From Oscillibacter sp. (GTDB taxonomy: Bacteria; Bacillota; Clostridia; Oscillospirales; Oscillospiraceae), in contig JAGBDS010000110.1 of assembly GCA_017937405.1 (NCBI GenBank), positions 1-33,678 on the forward strand: a stretch of DNA of 33,678 nt. Reading direction: 5' to 3'. Numbering within the stretch: position 1 is the stretch's first letter; each line of letters begins with the position of its first letter. The position numbers and the translations under genes are program-made. The notes beneath the pieces were generated by a model. It searched no databases. It was not told where the DNA came from and was given only the letters and a program-made list of their open reading frames with translations. Positions 1 through 7,399 of the stretch are shown here, one piece after another.

Positions 1-757
1 ACAGCAAATTCTGGCTGAATGTGCTGAATGACCTCAAAAGCAGGGGCGTTTTGGATGTATATCTGTTCTGCACGGACGGCCTGTGTGGGATGATGCAGGC
101 TATCGAGGCCGTCTTCCCCAAAAGCAGGCTGCAGCGCTGCATCGTCCACCAGGTGCGCAGTTCCACCAGATATGTCAGCTATAAGGACATCAAGAAAGTC
201 GTTGCGGATCTGAAGAAGATCTACAGTGCCGTCACACTGGAGGAAGCCGAGAAAAATCTGCAGACCTTCGCGGAGACCTGGCGCAGGCAGTACCCCTCCT
301 GTGTAAAAAGCTGGGAGGAAAACTGGCCGGTTTTAAGCACATTCTTTGAATACCCCGTGGAGATTCGGAAAATCATATACACGACGAACATTATCGAGGG
401 CCTGAATCGCCAGTTCCGGCAGATCACGAAGAACAAGCCCTCCTTCACGAACGACGACTCCCTGCGCCGGATGCTGTATCTGGCCTCACAGCGCATCGTG
501 AAGCACTGGCACGCCAGATACCAGAACTGGGATCTGGTGCTCAGCCAGTTGGAGATCATGTTCGCCGACCGGGCCGTAGGCTGACTCCCTTGCCCTAGTA
601 TGCCACGGCGGCCAGCCCGTCATTCACGCCGTGCCGGCGCGCATACCGTTCTGACCGCCATGGCTTTCGGTAATCAAGGGATTCAGGCCAGAATCCGCCC
701 TGCTTTCCAGCGCCATTCTTGACTTTGTCGAAAAACGTTTACACAAAATTTTACACC
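1..757 (+). mobile_element. IS256-family insertion sequence, 3' part only
   Basis: The window opens inside an IS256 (mutator-type) transposase and the element continues to about 750-760. The likely outer end is the AT-rich stretch TTTACACAAAATTTTACAC (739-757). Beyond it, minus-strand coding sequence of another small gene begins abruptly. The left end and both target duplications lie outside the window or cannot be identified, so the boundary is good to about 10 bases. Nothing else coding is seen between the transposase stop and this end. Confidence 0.75.
3..584 (+). CDS. IS256-family transposase, C-terminal part
   Basis: A DDE transposase that cuts and joins the ends of its own IS. The frame is open from base 3 and the start lies upstream, so about 193 C-terminal residues are present of a usual ~400. 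Family hallmarks are visible: FCTDGL with a catalytic Asp, the RCIVHQVR segment, and TTNIIEGLNRQFR carrying the catalytic Glu, followed by a basic stretch and the terminal alpha-helical tail. The GTG at 21 is an internal codon, not the start. The visible part has no stops or shifts, so the enzyme could be intact if the upstream half is present. Confidence 0.93.
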   Translation, partial: SKFWLNVLNDLKSRGVLDVYLFCTDGLCGMMQAIEAVFPKSRLQRCIVHQVRSSTRYVSYKDIKKVVADLKKIYSAVTLEEAEKNLQTFAETWRRQYPSCVKSWEENWPVLSTFFEYPVEIRKIIYTTNIIEGLNRQFRQITKNKPSFTNDDSLRRMLYLASQRIVKHWHARYQNWDLVLSQLEIMFADRAVG

Positions 758-850
758 CGGCCGCAGTTCACAGCCCTCCGCCTCGTGGAAGGATACAATA
801 CGCTGCCTGGTATCCACCCAGATACGCCAGAGGACCTTGTTTTCATCCAT
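683..850 (-). pseudogene. Small conserved gene truncated by the IS256 element
   Basis: Directly after the XRE regulator stop there is GAGGAA and, 4 nt later, ATG at 850. The first ~30 codons read as ordinary protein (MDENKVLWRIWVDT, then RIVSFHEAEGCEL). From about position 760 the frame runs into the IS256 end and finishes at a TGA at 683-685 with an unrelated tail. The N-terminus resembles small proteins of about 50 residues that I associate from memory with Oscillospiraceae; that is recollection, not a search. The gene was probably translated together with the regulator before the IS landed. Its function is unknown. Confidence 0.55.
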
Positions 851-860
851 GACATTCCTC

Positions 861-1892
861 TTATCGGATGCCCTGTTCTAAGTCCTTCTGCCGTTCATAA
901 TCCGTCCGCAGAAGTGATGTCAGCTCCGGGTCCACCGTATCAGGCCAAGTCTCTGTAACCTTTCCATCCACCATGTCATAAACCGTGTAAGGCTTCTCTG
1001 CCCAGCGAGTGCGGACTGCCAGCTCCGTGACGCCGTCATGGTCGTAATCTGTTTGCGCAAAACCAAAGCAATCGTCTACCGTCAGCAAAAGCTTTTCCTT
1101 CTCCCACGTCTCCGGGTCACAGCTCCAGAAGCGGAAGCTGTAAAGCTCTCCATTGCCGTTAGGATTTGGATAGGCGTTTATGTACTCGAAAAACACGCAC
1201 TCATAGCCAAATAGCTGATCCCCTGTTTCTGCTATTGTGTCCAAACCCATCATACTGCCCACCATACCTGCCAAGCCGAGTACAATTCTGTCTGTTACTT
1301 CGCAGCTCCGGATGGTCCCCACATACGTTCTCCTGTTCCACTGGCAGTCCATACGGAAAACATTGGGTTCCCTAAAATCATTTTGCAGTGTCAGCCCGTC
1401 GAAGTCGATCCCGTCTTCACATTTTAATTTCAGAAGATGACCTTTCTCTTCTACATACAGGTAATTCTCACCGTCCACGGTCTCTTTCAGAATAATAGCG
1501 TCCTCCCGCTGTTCGCTGACGAAGATATCCGCGTACAAAAGCACCAGTGCCGTCAGTGCAGCCATCAATAACACGCCCAGCACCACGGAGCGCCGCCCGC
1601 CCCGTCTTCGTTCCTTTTTCAGATTATCCCGGGAAATATCCAATAGTGCACTCACAGGCTCTTCCTCCCTTTCTTCCGCCTCCCGTTTCCGACAGGCCAC
1701 CAACTCTTCCACATTGAGACCGAACACCACTGCCAACGGCTCCAACAGCGTTACATCGGGGTAACTCAGCCCCCGCTCCCACTTGCTGACGGCCTTGTCC
1801 GTGATGTGGAGTTTTTCTGCCAATTCCCTTTGGGTCATACCCAGTGTCTTTCGGTTCTCAGCGATAAATCTCCCCAGTCTTTCTTTGTTCAT
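861..1892 (-). CDS. Membrane-anchored XRE-family regulator with extracytoplasmic domain
   Basis: About 343 residues. An N-terminal helix-turn-helix (about 1-65; MTQRELAEKLHITDKAVSKW) is followed by a charged linker, one membrane helix at about 105-125 (VVLGVLLMAALTALVLLY) and a C-terminal domain of about 215 residues outside the cell. That domain contains TDYDHDGVTELAV, a DxDxDG calcium-loop-like motif. The layout suggests a one-component sensor whose outer domain controls DNA binding. ATG at 1892 was chosen because GAGGTG sits 7 nt upstream; the frame is open to an ATG at 1994 with no good ribosome site. The ligand and targets are unknown. Confidence 0.8.
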   Translation of the reverse strand: MNKERLGRFIAENRKTLGMTQRELAEKLHITDKAVSKWERGLSYPDVTLLEPLAVVFGLNVEELVACRKREAEEREEEPVSALLDISRDNLKKERRRGGRRSVVLGVLLMAALTALVLLYADIFVSEQREDAIILKETVDGENYLYVEEKGHLLKLKCEDGIDFDGLTLQNDFREPNVFRMDCQWNRRTYVGTIRSCEVTDRIVLGLAGMVGSMMGLDTIAETGDQLFGYECVFFEYINAYPNPNGNGELYSFRFWSCDPETWEKEKLLLTVDDCFGFAQTDYDHDGVTELAVRTRWAEKPYTVYDMVDGKVTETWPDTVDPELTSLLRTDYERQKDLEQGIR

Positions 1893-1991
1893 ACTGCTCA
1901 CCTCGCCGTCAGGATACCCCGATTCCCCCAAAAAGGCAACCGACCAGCGGTAGAATCCGTCCTGTTCATAGTCTCTCCGCTCATCCGAAGT

Positions 1992-2043
1992 CATTGCTAT
2001 GCAATGTCACACTACAATTAAACAAAAGAAAAGTTTTGTTTAA
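1992..2043. promoter_or_regulatory. Two inverted repeats upstream of the XRE regulator
   Basis: CATTGC/GCAATG with a 3-nt centre spans 1992-2006. A perfect 10-bp repeat, TTAAACAAAA/TTTTGTTTAA with a 6-nt centre, spans 2018-2043. Both lie between the yebC terminator and the regulator, where its promoter must be, so they are candidate operators for autoregulation. No clean -35/-10 pair could be assigned here. Confidence 0.4.
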
Positions 2044-2053
2044 TTTAAAGTGC

Positions 2054-2082
2054 AAAAAGAAGGACGGCCCAAGCCGTCCTTC
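2054..2082 (-). terminator. Rho-independent terminator after yebC
   Basis: A perfect 10-bp stem (GAAGGACGGC/GCCGTCCTTC, 4-nt loop) is followed on the minus strand by five Ts. It closes the trmK-nif3-yebC group. Confidence 0.9.
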
Positions 2083-2097
2083 TCAGCAGTAAAGACA

Positions 2098-2835
2098 TTA
2101 GTCGTTGTCCCAGTTGTGGAACACGTTCTGCACGTCGTCGGAATCCTCCAGCATATCGATGAGCTTCTCCATGTTCTTCACGTCGCCCTCGTCGGAGAGG
2201 GTGATGTAGTTCTGGGGGACCATCTCGATTTCCGCGCTGACGAAACTGTACCCCTTCCCCTCCAGAGCCTTCACCACGTCGTTGAAGGCATCGGGGTCGC
2301 AGGTGATCTCCAGAGCAGGACCATCGGCCTCGAAGTCGGCGGCGCCGGCCTCCAGAGCGTCCATCATCACGGCGTCCTCGTCCAGCTCGCCCTCCTCGTT
2401 GTCGATGACGATGACGCCCTTGCGGTCGAAGGACCAGCTGACGCAGCCCTGGGCGCCCATGTTGCCGTTGCACTTGTCGAAGGCGTGACGGACCTCGGGA
2501 GCGGTGCGCTGGCGGTTGTCGGTCAGGGCCTCCACGATGACGGCCACGCCGCCGGGGCCGTAGCCCTCGTAGGTAACAGCCTCATAGTTCTCAGTGCTGC
2601 CGGCGCCCAGCGCCTTGTCGATGGTGCGCTTGATGTTGTCGTTGGGCATGTTGACGGCCTTGGCCTTGGCGATGACAGTGGCCAGGCGGGAGTTGTTGTT
2701 GGGGTCGCCGGAGCCGCCGCCTTCCTTCACGGCCACGATGATCTCCTTGGCGATCTTGGTGAACGCGGCGGAGCGCTTGGCATCCTGCGCGCCCTTGGTC
2801 TTCTGAATATTATGCCATTTAGAATGTCCGGACAT
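2098..2835 (-). CDS. yebC: YebC/PmpR-family protein
   Basis: 245 residues, the usual length for the YebC/PmpR/TACO1 family. The N-terminus (MSGHSKWHNIQKTKGAQD) is the family signature, followed by acidic alpha/beta domains (GYGPGGVAVIVE, EIEMVPQNYI). Members have been described as DNA-binding regulators and, more recently, as ribosome-associated factors that help translate difficult stretches such as polyproline. Which role applies here cannot be read from the sequence. The gene is third in a minus-strand group after trmK and nif3, 20 nt after the nif3 stop, with AAGGAG before the ATG and a strong terminator downstream. Confidence 0.95.
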   Translation of the reverse strand: MSGHSKWHNIQKTKGAQDAKRSAAFTKIAKEIIVAVKEGGGSGDPNNNSRLATVIAKAKAVNMPNDNIKRTIDKALGAGSTENYEAVTYEGYGPGGVAVIVEALTDNRQRTAPEVRHAFDKCNGNMGAQGCVSWSFDRKGVIVIDNEEGELDEDAVMMDALEAGAADFEADGPALEITCDPDAFNDVVKALEGKGYSFVSAEIEMVPQNYITLSDEGDVKNMEKLIDMLEDSDDVQNVFHNWDND

Positions 2836-2855
2836 AGTAATTTTTCTCCTTCAAA

Positions 2856-3644
2856 TCAATCTTTTACAATGTATTGGATGACTTCCCTGTGGGAAGCTGC
2901 CTTGGAAACAGCCAGTTCCGGGAACCGGGCCGTTAAATACGTGATGAGCCTTCCGCACACCGGGTCTTCCGTGGGGAAGTGTCCGGCGTCGATGAGATTG
3001 ATGCCCTTGCCCTCAGCGTCCAGGAAGGTGTGGTAGCTGAGGTCGGCGGTGACAAAGGTGTCACATCCAGCCTGAATGGCCGCGTCCTCGTAGTCGCCGC
3101 AGGCGCCGCCGCCCACCGCCACGCGGCAGACCGGCTTTCCCGCGTCCGCATAGCGGACGCCGTTGGCGCCTAACGCCTTGCAGACAAATGCGGCGAACTC
3201 CGCCAGAGGCATGGGAGCAGGCAGCGTGCCCATGCGGCACAGCCCATCCCCGTCGCCCAGAGGCCCAGGGTCGACCAGCTTCAGCGTCTCCGCCAGGCAG
3301 TCGTTGACCCCTCCCTCCGCAACATCGAGATTCGTATGCATACAAACGGCGCTGACGCCGTGACGCAGCAGTTTTAACAGCAGGTGGCCCTGGGGCGTGT
3401 CGCTGCGGACCGTCTGCACCGGCAACCACTTGCAGTTCATCACCGGATGGTGGGCCAAAATGAGCTGGCAGCCGCTTTCGATGGCCTCGTCGGCCACCCG
3501 CTCTGTAATATCCAGCGCCACCAGGACTTTTTCCACGGCCTGCTCCGGGTCGCCCAGGAGCTGGCCCACGTTGTCCCAGTCCATGGCCCCGTCTTTCGGC
3601 GCCAGGTCAAACAGCGCCTGTTCGATCTCACGGACAGTTGGCAT
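2856..3644 (-). CDS. Nif3-like dinuclear metal-centre protein (YqfO family)
   Basis: 262 residues of the NIF3/YqfO family, ring-shaped hexamers with a two-metal site. Likely metal ligands are visible: LAHHPVM (about 64-70), MHTNLDV (about 102-108), and GHFPTEDPV near the C-terminus. Its biochemical role is not settled. The start overlaps the end of trmK by 17 nt, which fits translational coupling; the same pairing (yqfN-yqfO) is found in Bacillus. The protein is the short form without the extra PII-like insert of longer relatives. Confidence 0.9.
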   Translation of the reverse strand: MPTVREIEQALFDLAPKDGAMDWDNVGQLLGDPEQAVEKVLVALDITERVADEAIESGCQLILAHHPVMNCKWLPVQTVRSDTPQGHLLLKLLRHGVSAVCMHTNLDVAEGGVNDCLAETLKLVDPGPLGDGDGLCRMGTLPAPMPLAEFAAFVCKALGANGVRYADAGKPVCRVAVGGGACGDYEDAAIQAGCDTFVTADLSYHTFLDAEGKGINLIDAGHFPTEDPVCGRLITYLTARFPELAVSKAASHREVIQYIVKD

Positions 3645-4335
3645 GACGCCACTCCTCTCGCATCGCCAGCAGTGCGGTGAGGATGTCCCGCAGGCTGTCG
3701 GCTTTTTTACTATCCTCGGGGCGGGCAGAGCAGTTCAGGCCCGCCACAGCGCCCTGTAGTCGGATGATCTTCTCAATCAGATACCGGTCGCCCAGAGGGT
3801 CCCGGAGCAGCTTCGCGCCGCCCCAGAGCTGGCCCAGGGAAAGGGTCATCTCTCCTCCTGCCGCCTCCATACAGGGGTAAATGGTACCCCGGTCGTACAC
3901 CAGGGCCTCCCGCCGGATGGCATAGCCGTGGTCCATCAGAAAGCGCCGCAGGTCCTCGGCGTGGGTCTGGGGCTGAAGCAGCAGGGTGTGCCGTCTGTCT
4001 GCCGTCCAGGGCGCCGCCGCCAGGATGGAGGCAATGTTCTCGCCGCCCATGCCCGCGATGACGATGGTTTCCGCCTCCTCCGGCCGGATGTCCGCCAAAC
4101 CGTTACCGAGGCGGTAATCAATGCCATCCGCACCCCAGGTCTGTCCGGTCTCCTTCGCCCGCGCCAGAGGGCCTTTCCGCAAATCGCTGGCAATGGCGGA
4201 GCGCACCCGTCCGTGGAGCTGCAGCCACACCGGCAGATAGCCGTGGTCCGTGCCTACGTCGGCCAGGGATGTGCCGACAGGCACCCACCCCGCCAGCAGC
4301 GCCAGACGGGGGGACAATTCCAGTTGTTTCGCCAT
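3628..4335 (-). CDS. trmK: tRNA (adenine(22)-N1)-methyltransferase TrmK
   Basis: 235 residues from ATG 4335, preceded by GGGAGG; an upstream in-frame ATG at 4371 lacks such a site. It is a class I SAM-dependent methyltransferase: VADVGTDHGYLP-like motif I (read as SLADVGTDHGYLPVWL), then IASDLRKGPLARA, and IVIAGMGGENI as the catalytic-pocket segment typical of TrmK. It methylates N1 of A22 in certain bacterial tRNAs. It is coupled to nif3 by a 17-nt overlap. Confidence 0.92.
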   Translation of the reverse strand: MAKQLELSPRLALLAGWVPVGTSLADVGTDHGYLPVWLQLHGRVRSAIASDLRKGPLARAKETGQTWGADGIDYRLGNGLADIRPEEAETIVIAGMGGENIASILAAAPWTADRRHTLLLQPQTHAEDLRRFLMDHGYAIRREALVYDRGTIYPCMEAAGGEMTLSLGQLWGGAKLLRDPLGDRYLIEKIIRLQGAVAGLNCSARPEDSKKADSLRDILTALLAMREEWRHANCP

Positions 4336-4363
4336 AGCTGCCGCCCTCCCGCAATCGGTGTAA

Positions 4364-4394
4364 GGACGCATACGGGGTCTTCCCGTATGCGTCC
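4364..4394 (-). promoter_or_regulatory. Strong intercistronic hairpin between the DUF1858 gene and trmK
   Basis: A perfect 13-bp stem (GGACGCATACGGG/CCCGTATGCGTCC) with a 5-nt loop. The minus strand continues TTACACC, so there is no T-run. It may be a weak terminator or an RNA-processing or stability element that separates expression of the DUF1858 gene from trmK. Confidence 0.6.
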
Positions 4395-4402
4395 TCTTGG
4401 TC

Positions 4403-4609
4403 TTACTGAGCCTTGTTGGCCTCTTCGTTCACCAGAGCCAGCAGCTTCTCCACGTCCACGCCGTGGACCATGCAGGCCTCCTCCACGGTCTCGCCGCGGG
4501 AAGAGGGGCAGCCCAGGCAGTGCATACCGATGGACAGGAAGATGGGGGCGGTGTGGGGAGCGATGTCCAGAATGTCACCGATGATGGTGTCTTTCGTAAT
4601 GTTGATCAT
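4403..4609 (-). CDS. DUF1858 redox-disulfide domain protein
   Basis: 68 residues from ATG 4609 (GGAGG 10 nt upstream). It matches the small DUF1858 domain often linked to hybrid-cluster proteins: TIGDILDIAPHTAPIF, then GMHCLGCPSSRGETVEEAC with the characteristic CxxC pair. Only the stand-alone domain is present. A role in thiol or metal redox chemistry is inferred from the cysteine motif; the partner is unknown. It has its own promoter (4645-4673). Confidence 0.88.
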   Translation of the reverse strand: MINITKDTIIGDILDIAPHTAPIFLSIGMHCLGCPSSRGETVEEACMVHGVDVEKLLALVNEEANKAQ

Positions 4610-4644
4610 AGAGTCTGTTCCTCCAATCAAAAATTCACGATGGT

Positions 4645-4673
4645 ATTATACGCTATCCTGCGGCCAAATTCAA
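4645..4673 (-). promoter_or_regulatory. Sigma-A-type promoter of the DUF1858 gene
   Basis: TTGAAT, 17-nt spacer, TATAAT on the minus strand, about 36 nt before the ATG. Confidence 0.75.
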
Positions 4674-4715
4674 TAGAAAATCCAAGAAAATACTGTCTTT
4701 TCCCATTCAAGCATG

Positions 4716-4743
4716 AAAAAGCGGCGTCCATTACGGACGCCGC
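4716..4743 (-). terminator. Terminator after the zinc-ribbon gene
   Basis: A 9-bp stem (GCGGCGTCC/GGACGCCGC, 5-nt loop) followed on the minus strand by five Ts. Confidence 0.88.
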
Positions 4744-4777
4744 TCTCTGTGCAAGAGACAAAAGCTGAAACGTTTTG

Positions 4778-5059
4778 TTATCTCTGCTGCTCGCGCATCT
4801 TGGCAAAGCACTCGCTGCAGTAAACAGGACGGTCAGACTTAGGCTCAAAGGGAACCTTGGCCTCGCCGCCGCAGGCAGCGCAAACAGCGGTGAAGTACTC
4901 GCGGGGGCCGCGGGCGGCGTTCTTGCGAGCGTCACGGCAGGCCTTGCAGCGCTGGGGCTCGTTCTGGAAGCCGCGCTCAGCGTAGAACTCCTGCTCACCG
5001 GCGGTGAACACGAACTCCTGGCCGCACTCTTTGCACACTAAAGTCTTGTCTTCGTACAT
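4778..5059 (-). CDS. Zinc-ribbon protein
   Basis: 93 residues with repeated cysteine pairs: CKECGQEF (about 9-16), CKACRDARKNAARG (about 38-51), CAACGGE (about 60-66) and CSECFAKM (about 81-88). These can form two zinc ribbons of the kind Firmicutes proteins use to bind nucleic acid or partner proteins. It resembles the zf_Tbcl/CXXC_20-type small proteins common in Clostridia. It lies 38 nt downstream of sigH and ends in a good terminator. Its exact function is unknown. Confidence 0.85.
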   Translation of the reverse strand: MYEDKTLVCKECGQEFVFTAGEQEFYAERGFQNEPQRCKACRDARKNAARGPREYFTAVCAACGGEAKVPFEPKSDRPVYCSECFAKMREQQR

Positions 5060-5097
5060 GATTTTACCCTCTCTTTGAAAAGAAAAATATATTGCGT

Positions 5098-5739
5098 TCA
5101 GCTATCGCTGAAATCGCCGGAAAGTAAGTGCTGTGCCACCTTGCGCCGAATACGCTGCACAGCGTTGTCCACGGACTTTGGGGGCTTGCCGACGGTATCG
5201 GCAATTTCCCTGCATGAAAGACCGTCCAGATAGTACCCCAAAATCTTCGCTTCAAATTCAGACAACTGTTTCCGGACACCGGCTAAGAGGGCTGCTGTGT
5301 GCTCCCTGTCGATCAGGAAATCTTCAGGATCGCGCTGCGCCAAGCTACTGGTACCAGAGGTGTAGGAATTACTGTCAAAGTCGGGAGTATCAAGAGAGAT
5401 CGACTGATTCAGCGCCTTGTGCTTATCCCGCGCCGAGGCACGGAGGACGGAGTACAGCCGATTGCGTATACAGATTTCTGCGAAGGTCCGAAAGGTCGCC
5501 GCCTTGTCGGGTGCAAATTCCCGGACCGCCTTGATGAGCGCCACCATGCCCTCCTGTATTAGGTCCTCGCTGTCCCCTCCCGCAAGAAAGAACGGGCGGG
5601 CGCAGGTGCGGACCAGGCGGGTGTACCGGGTGACCAGAGTCTCCTCCGCCACACGGTCCCCGGCAGCGGCCATGGAGCACAATGTCTCGTCCGGCAGCTC
5701 CGCAAGGGTCAGTGATAGATTCTCATCCAAATTGTACAT
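5098..5739 (-). CDS. sigH: Sporulation/stationary-phase sigma factor SigH
   Basis: 213 residues, a SigH-type sigma-70 protein. Region 2 (EDLIQEGMVALIKAVREF, then FRTFAEICIRNRLYSVLRA) contacts core polymerase and the -10 element. Region 4 (LDGLSCREIADTVGKPPKSV) is the -35-reading helix-turn-helix. In spore formers SigH drives early sporulation genes. The N-terminus aligns with the family only if ATG 5739 is used. That ATG has no Shine-Dalgarno, and a TATAAT box lies 5 nt upstream, so the mRNA may be leaderless. The next gene downstream is the zinc-ribbon protein rather than rpmG-secE-nusG. Confidence 0.93.
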   Translation of the reverse strand: MYNLDENLSLTLAELPDETLCSMAAAGDRVAEETLVTRYTRLVRTCARPFFLAGGDSEDLIQEGMVALIKAVREFAPDKAATFRTFAEICIRNRLYSVLRASARDKHKALNQSISLDTPDFDSNSYTSGTSSLAQRDPEDFLIDREHTAALLAGVRKQLSEFEAKILGYYLDGLSCREIADTVGKPPKSVDNAVQRIRRKVAQHLLSGDFSDS

Positions 5740-5744
5740 ATCGT

Positions 5745-5774
5745 ATTATACCTGTCTATTCCATGAAATGTCAA
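5745..5774 (-). promoter_or_regulatory. Promoter abutting the sigH start codon
   Basis: TTGACA, 18-nt spacer, TATAAT on the minus strand. Only 5 nt separate the -10 box from ATG 5739, so transcription should begin at or next to the start codon. Confidence 0.75.
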
Positions 5775-5894
5775 GCGAATTATCAAATTTGCCCGGAATT
5801 TCTCCGAAAAATCGTGTTTTTTATGTTATCCTCACCAAAATCGAAGGAATTCTCCCCCTTCCCTGCCGGAAACCCCATCGTCCAAACGGGAAAA

Positions 5895-6956
5895 TCAGAG
5901 GGTGAGCTGCTCCATGGGGCTCTCCGGCACGGCTCCGCCGGGAATGGCCCGGTGAAGGTGCTGATATGCCTTCTGGGTCACGCACCGGCCCCGGGGCGTC
6001 CGGATCAGGAAGCCCAGCTGCATGAGGTACGGCTCGTACACATCCTCCAGCGTGACGGACTCCTCGCCGATGGTGGCCGCCAGGGTCTCCAGACCCACAG
6101 GGCCGCCGTTGTAGTTGTCGATGATGGCGCCCAGCATCCGGCGGTCTACCGGATCCAGGCCCAGATGGTCGATCTCCAGGGCGCATAGGGCCTCGTCCGC
6201 CACGTCCTTGCGGATGACGCCGTCGGCCTTCACCTGGGCGAAGTCCCGGACACGGCGGAGCATCCGGTTGGCTATACGGGGCGTGCCACGGCTGCGGCGG
6301 GCGATCTCGTAGGCACCCTCCGGCACGATGTCCACATTCAGGATGCCCGCGCTTCGAGTGACGATCTTCGCCAGCTCCTCAGGGGTGTACAACTCCAGCC
6401 GCAGCGTCACGCCGAAGCGGTCCCGCAGCGGCGCGGACAGCTGGCCTGCCCGGGTGGTGGCGCCGATAAGGGTGAACTTGGGCAGGTCCAGCCGGATGGA
6501 GTTGGCGGAAGGCCCCTTGCCTACGATAATGTCCAGGGCGTAGTCCTCCATAGCGGGATAGAGAATTTCCTCCACGGAGCGGTTCAGCCGGTGGATCTCG
6601 TCCACGAACAGGATGTCGCCCTCGTTGAGGTTGGTCAGCAGCGCCGCCAGGTCGCCGGGCTTCTCGATGGCGGGGCCGGAGGTGATGCGGATGCCCGCCC
6701 CCATCTCCTGGGCGATGATGCCCGCCAGGGTGGTCTTGCCCAGGCCCGGAGGGCCGTGAAGCAGGACGTGGTCCAGGGCCTCCTCCCGCTTCCTAGCAGC
6801 CTCGATAAAGACAGCAAGATTCTCCTTTGCCTTCTCCTGTCCGATATATTCCCGCAGCATCTTGGGCCGCAGGGAGCCCTCCTGGGCGTCCTCTGCCAGA
6901 AAGGTTTTTGCTACGAGGGGTTCCTCATAAATGTCATTTCCAAAGTCGATGCTCAA
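5895..6956 (-). CDS. ruvB: Holliday junction branch-migration ATPase RuvB
   Basis: 353 residues from a TTG start at 6956. GGAAGTGA lies just upstream and the product then begins as usual ([14 protein letters not shown]); the ATG at 7037 would add 27 unusual residues. AAA+ motor motifs: [10 protein letters not shown] (Walker A), [10 protein letters not shown] (Walker B), [11 protein letters not shown] (sensor), and a C-terminal winged helix ([12 protein letters not shown]). With RuvA it drives branch migration of Holliday junctions that RuvC cuts. It is the last gene of ruvC-ruvA-X-ruvB. No convincing terminator was found in the 155 bases before sigH. Confidence 0.96.
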   Translation of the reverse strand: MSIDFGNDIYEEPLVAKTFLAEDAQEGSLRPKMLREYIGQEKAKENLAVFIEAARKREEALDHVLLHGPPGLGKTTLAGIIAQEMGAGIRITSGPAIEKPGDLAALLTNLNEGDILFVDEIHRLNRSVEEILYPAMEDYALDIIVGKGPSANSIRLDLPKFTLIGATTRAGQLSAPLRDRFGVTLRLELYTPEELAKIVTRSAGILNVDIVPEGAYEIARRSRGTPRIANRMLRRVRDFAQVKADGVIRKDVADEALCALEIDHLGLDPVDRRMLGAIIDNYNGGPVGLETLAATIGEESVTLEDVYEPYLMQLGFLIRTPRGRCVTQKAYQHLHRAIPGGAVPESPMEQLTL

Positions 6957-7037
6957 ACAATCACTTCCCTTTTGGGGTTGCCCCTCACAGGAGCGTTCAA
7001 AATATTCCCGGCTTTCATACCGCCAGTGATGATGCAA

Positions 7038-7397
7038 TCAGCAGAAATCCAAACAGTACCCCGAGAATAAAAAACACACATACACACACGCACGATTCCA
7101 GGCGTGCTCCTTTTCAATCTCTTCCTCCCGTGATAGAAACGCGTCATTCACGAAGCTCTTGTACTTTTTATACGCTCCAATAGCCGGTATCAGGAAGAGA
7201 TAACTAAAAAAGAACAACAAAAACCCGATGATCTCCCGCGTATCTCCATAAATGCTCGCCATAGGAAGTACCATCAGCGCACCTCCAACAGCCAAAAGCC
7301 CAAATGTCAGTTTCAAGCCCTCCGCGTCTTTTTTGCCCACAAGTACGAACACTGCCGCAAACGCGAGACCACATCCAAGAATGAACAATCCAAGCAT
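7038..7397 (-). CDS. Small membrane protein between ruvA and ruvB, probably frameshifted near its end
   Basis: Not a recognised family. The ATG follows the ruvA stop by 2 nt with no clear Shine-Dalgarno, so translation is probably coupled. Three membrane helices are evident: about 1-20 (MLGLFILGCGLAFAAVFVLV), 30-52 and 56-74 (IIGFLLFFFSYLFLIPAIG), then a charged segment (FLSREEEIEKEHAWNR). The annotated end is an odd Cys-rich tail (ACVYVCFLFSGYCLDFC). Removing one GT unit from the GT-rich tract at 7073-7093 instead gives [21 protein letters not shown], a clean fourth helix, ending at 7015. Either a real indel, a switching repeat or a sequencing error. Codon use is less GC-rich than the flanking ruv genes. 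Confidence 0.72.
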   Translation of the reverse strand: MLGLFILGCGLAFAAVFVLVGKKDAEGLKLTFGLLAVGGALMVLPMASIYGDTREIIGFLLFFFSYLFLIPAIGAYKKYKSFVNDAFLSREEEIEKEHAWNRACVYVCFLFSGYCLDFC

Positions 7398-7399
7398 TT

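Noticed and set aside
2050-3036. 328-codon plus-strand open frame
   Set aside because: It lies opposite yebC and nif3, whose families are clear; the product is low-complexity Gly/Val/Leu sequence typical of antisense frames in GC-rich genes.
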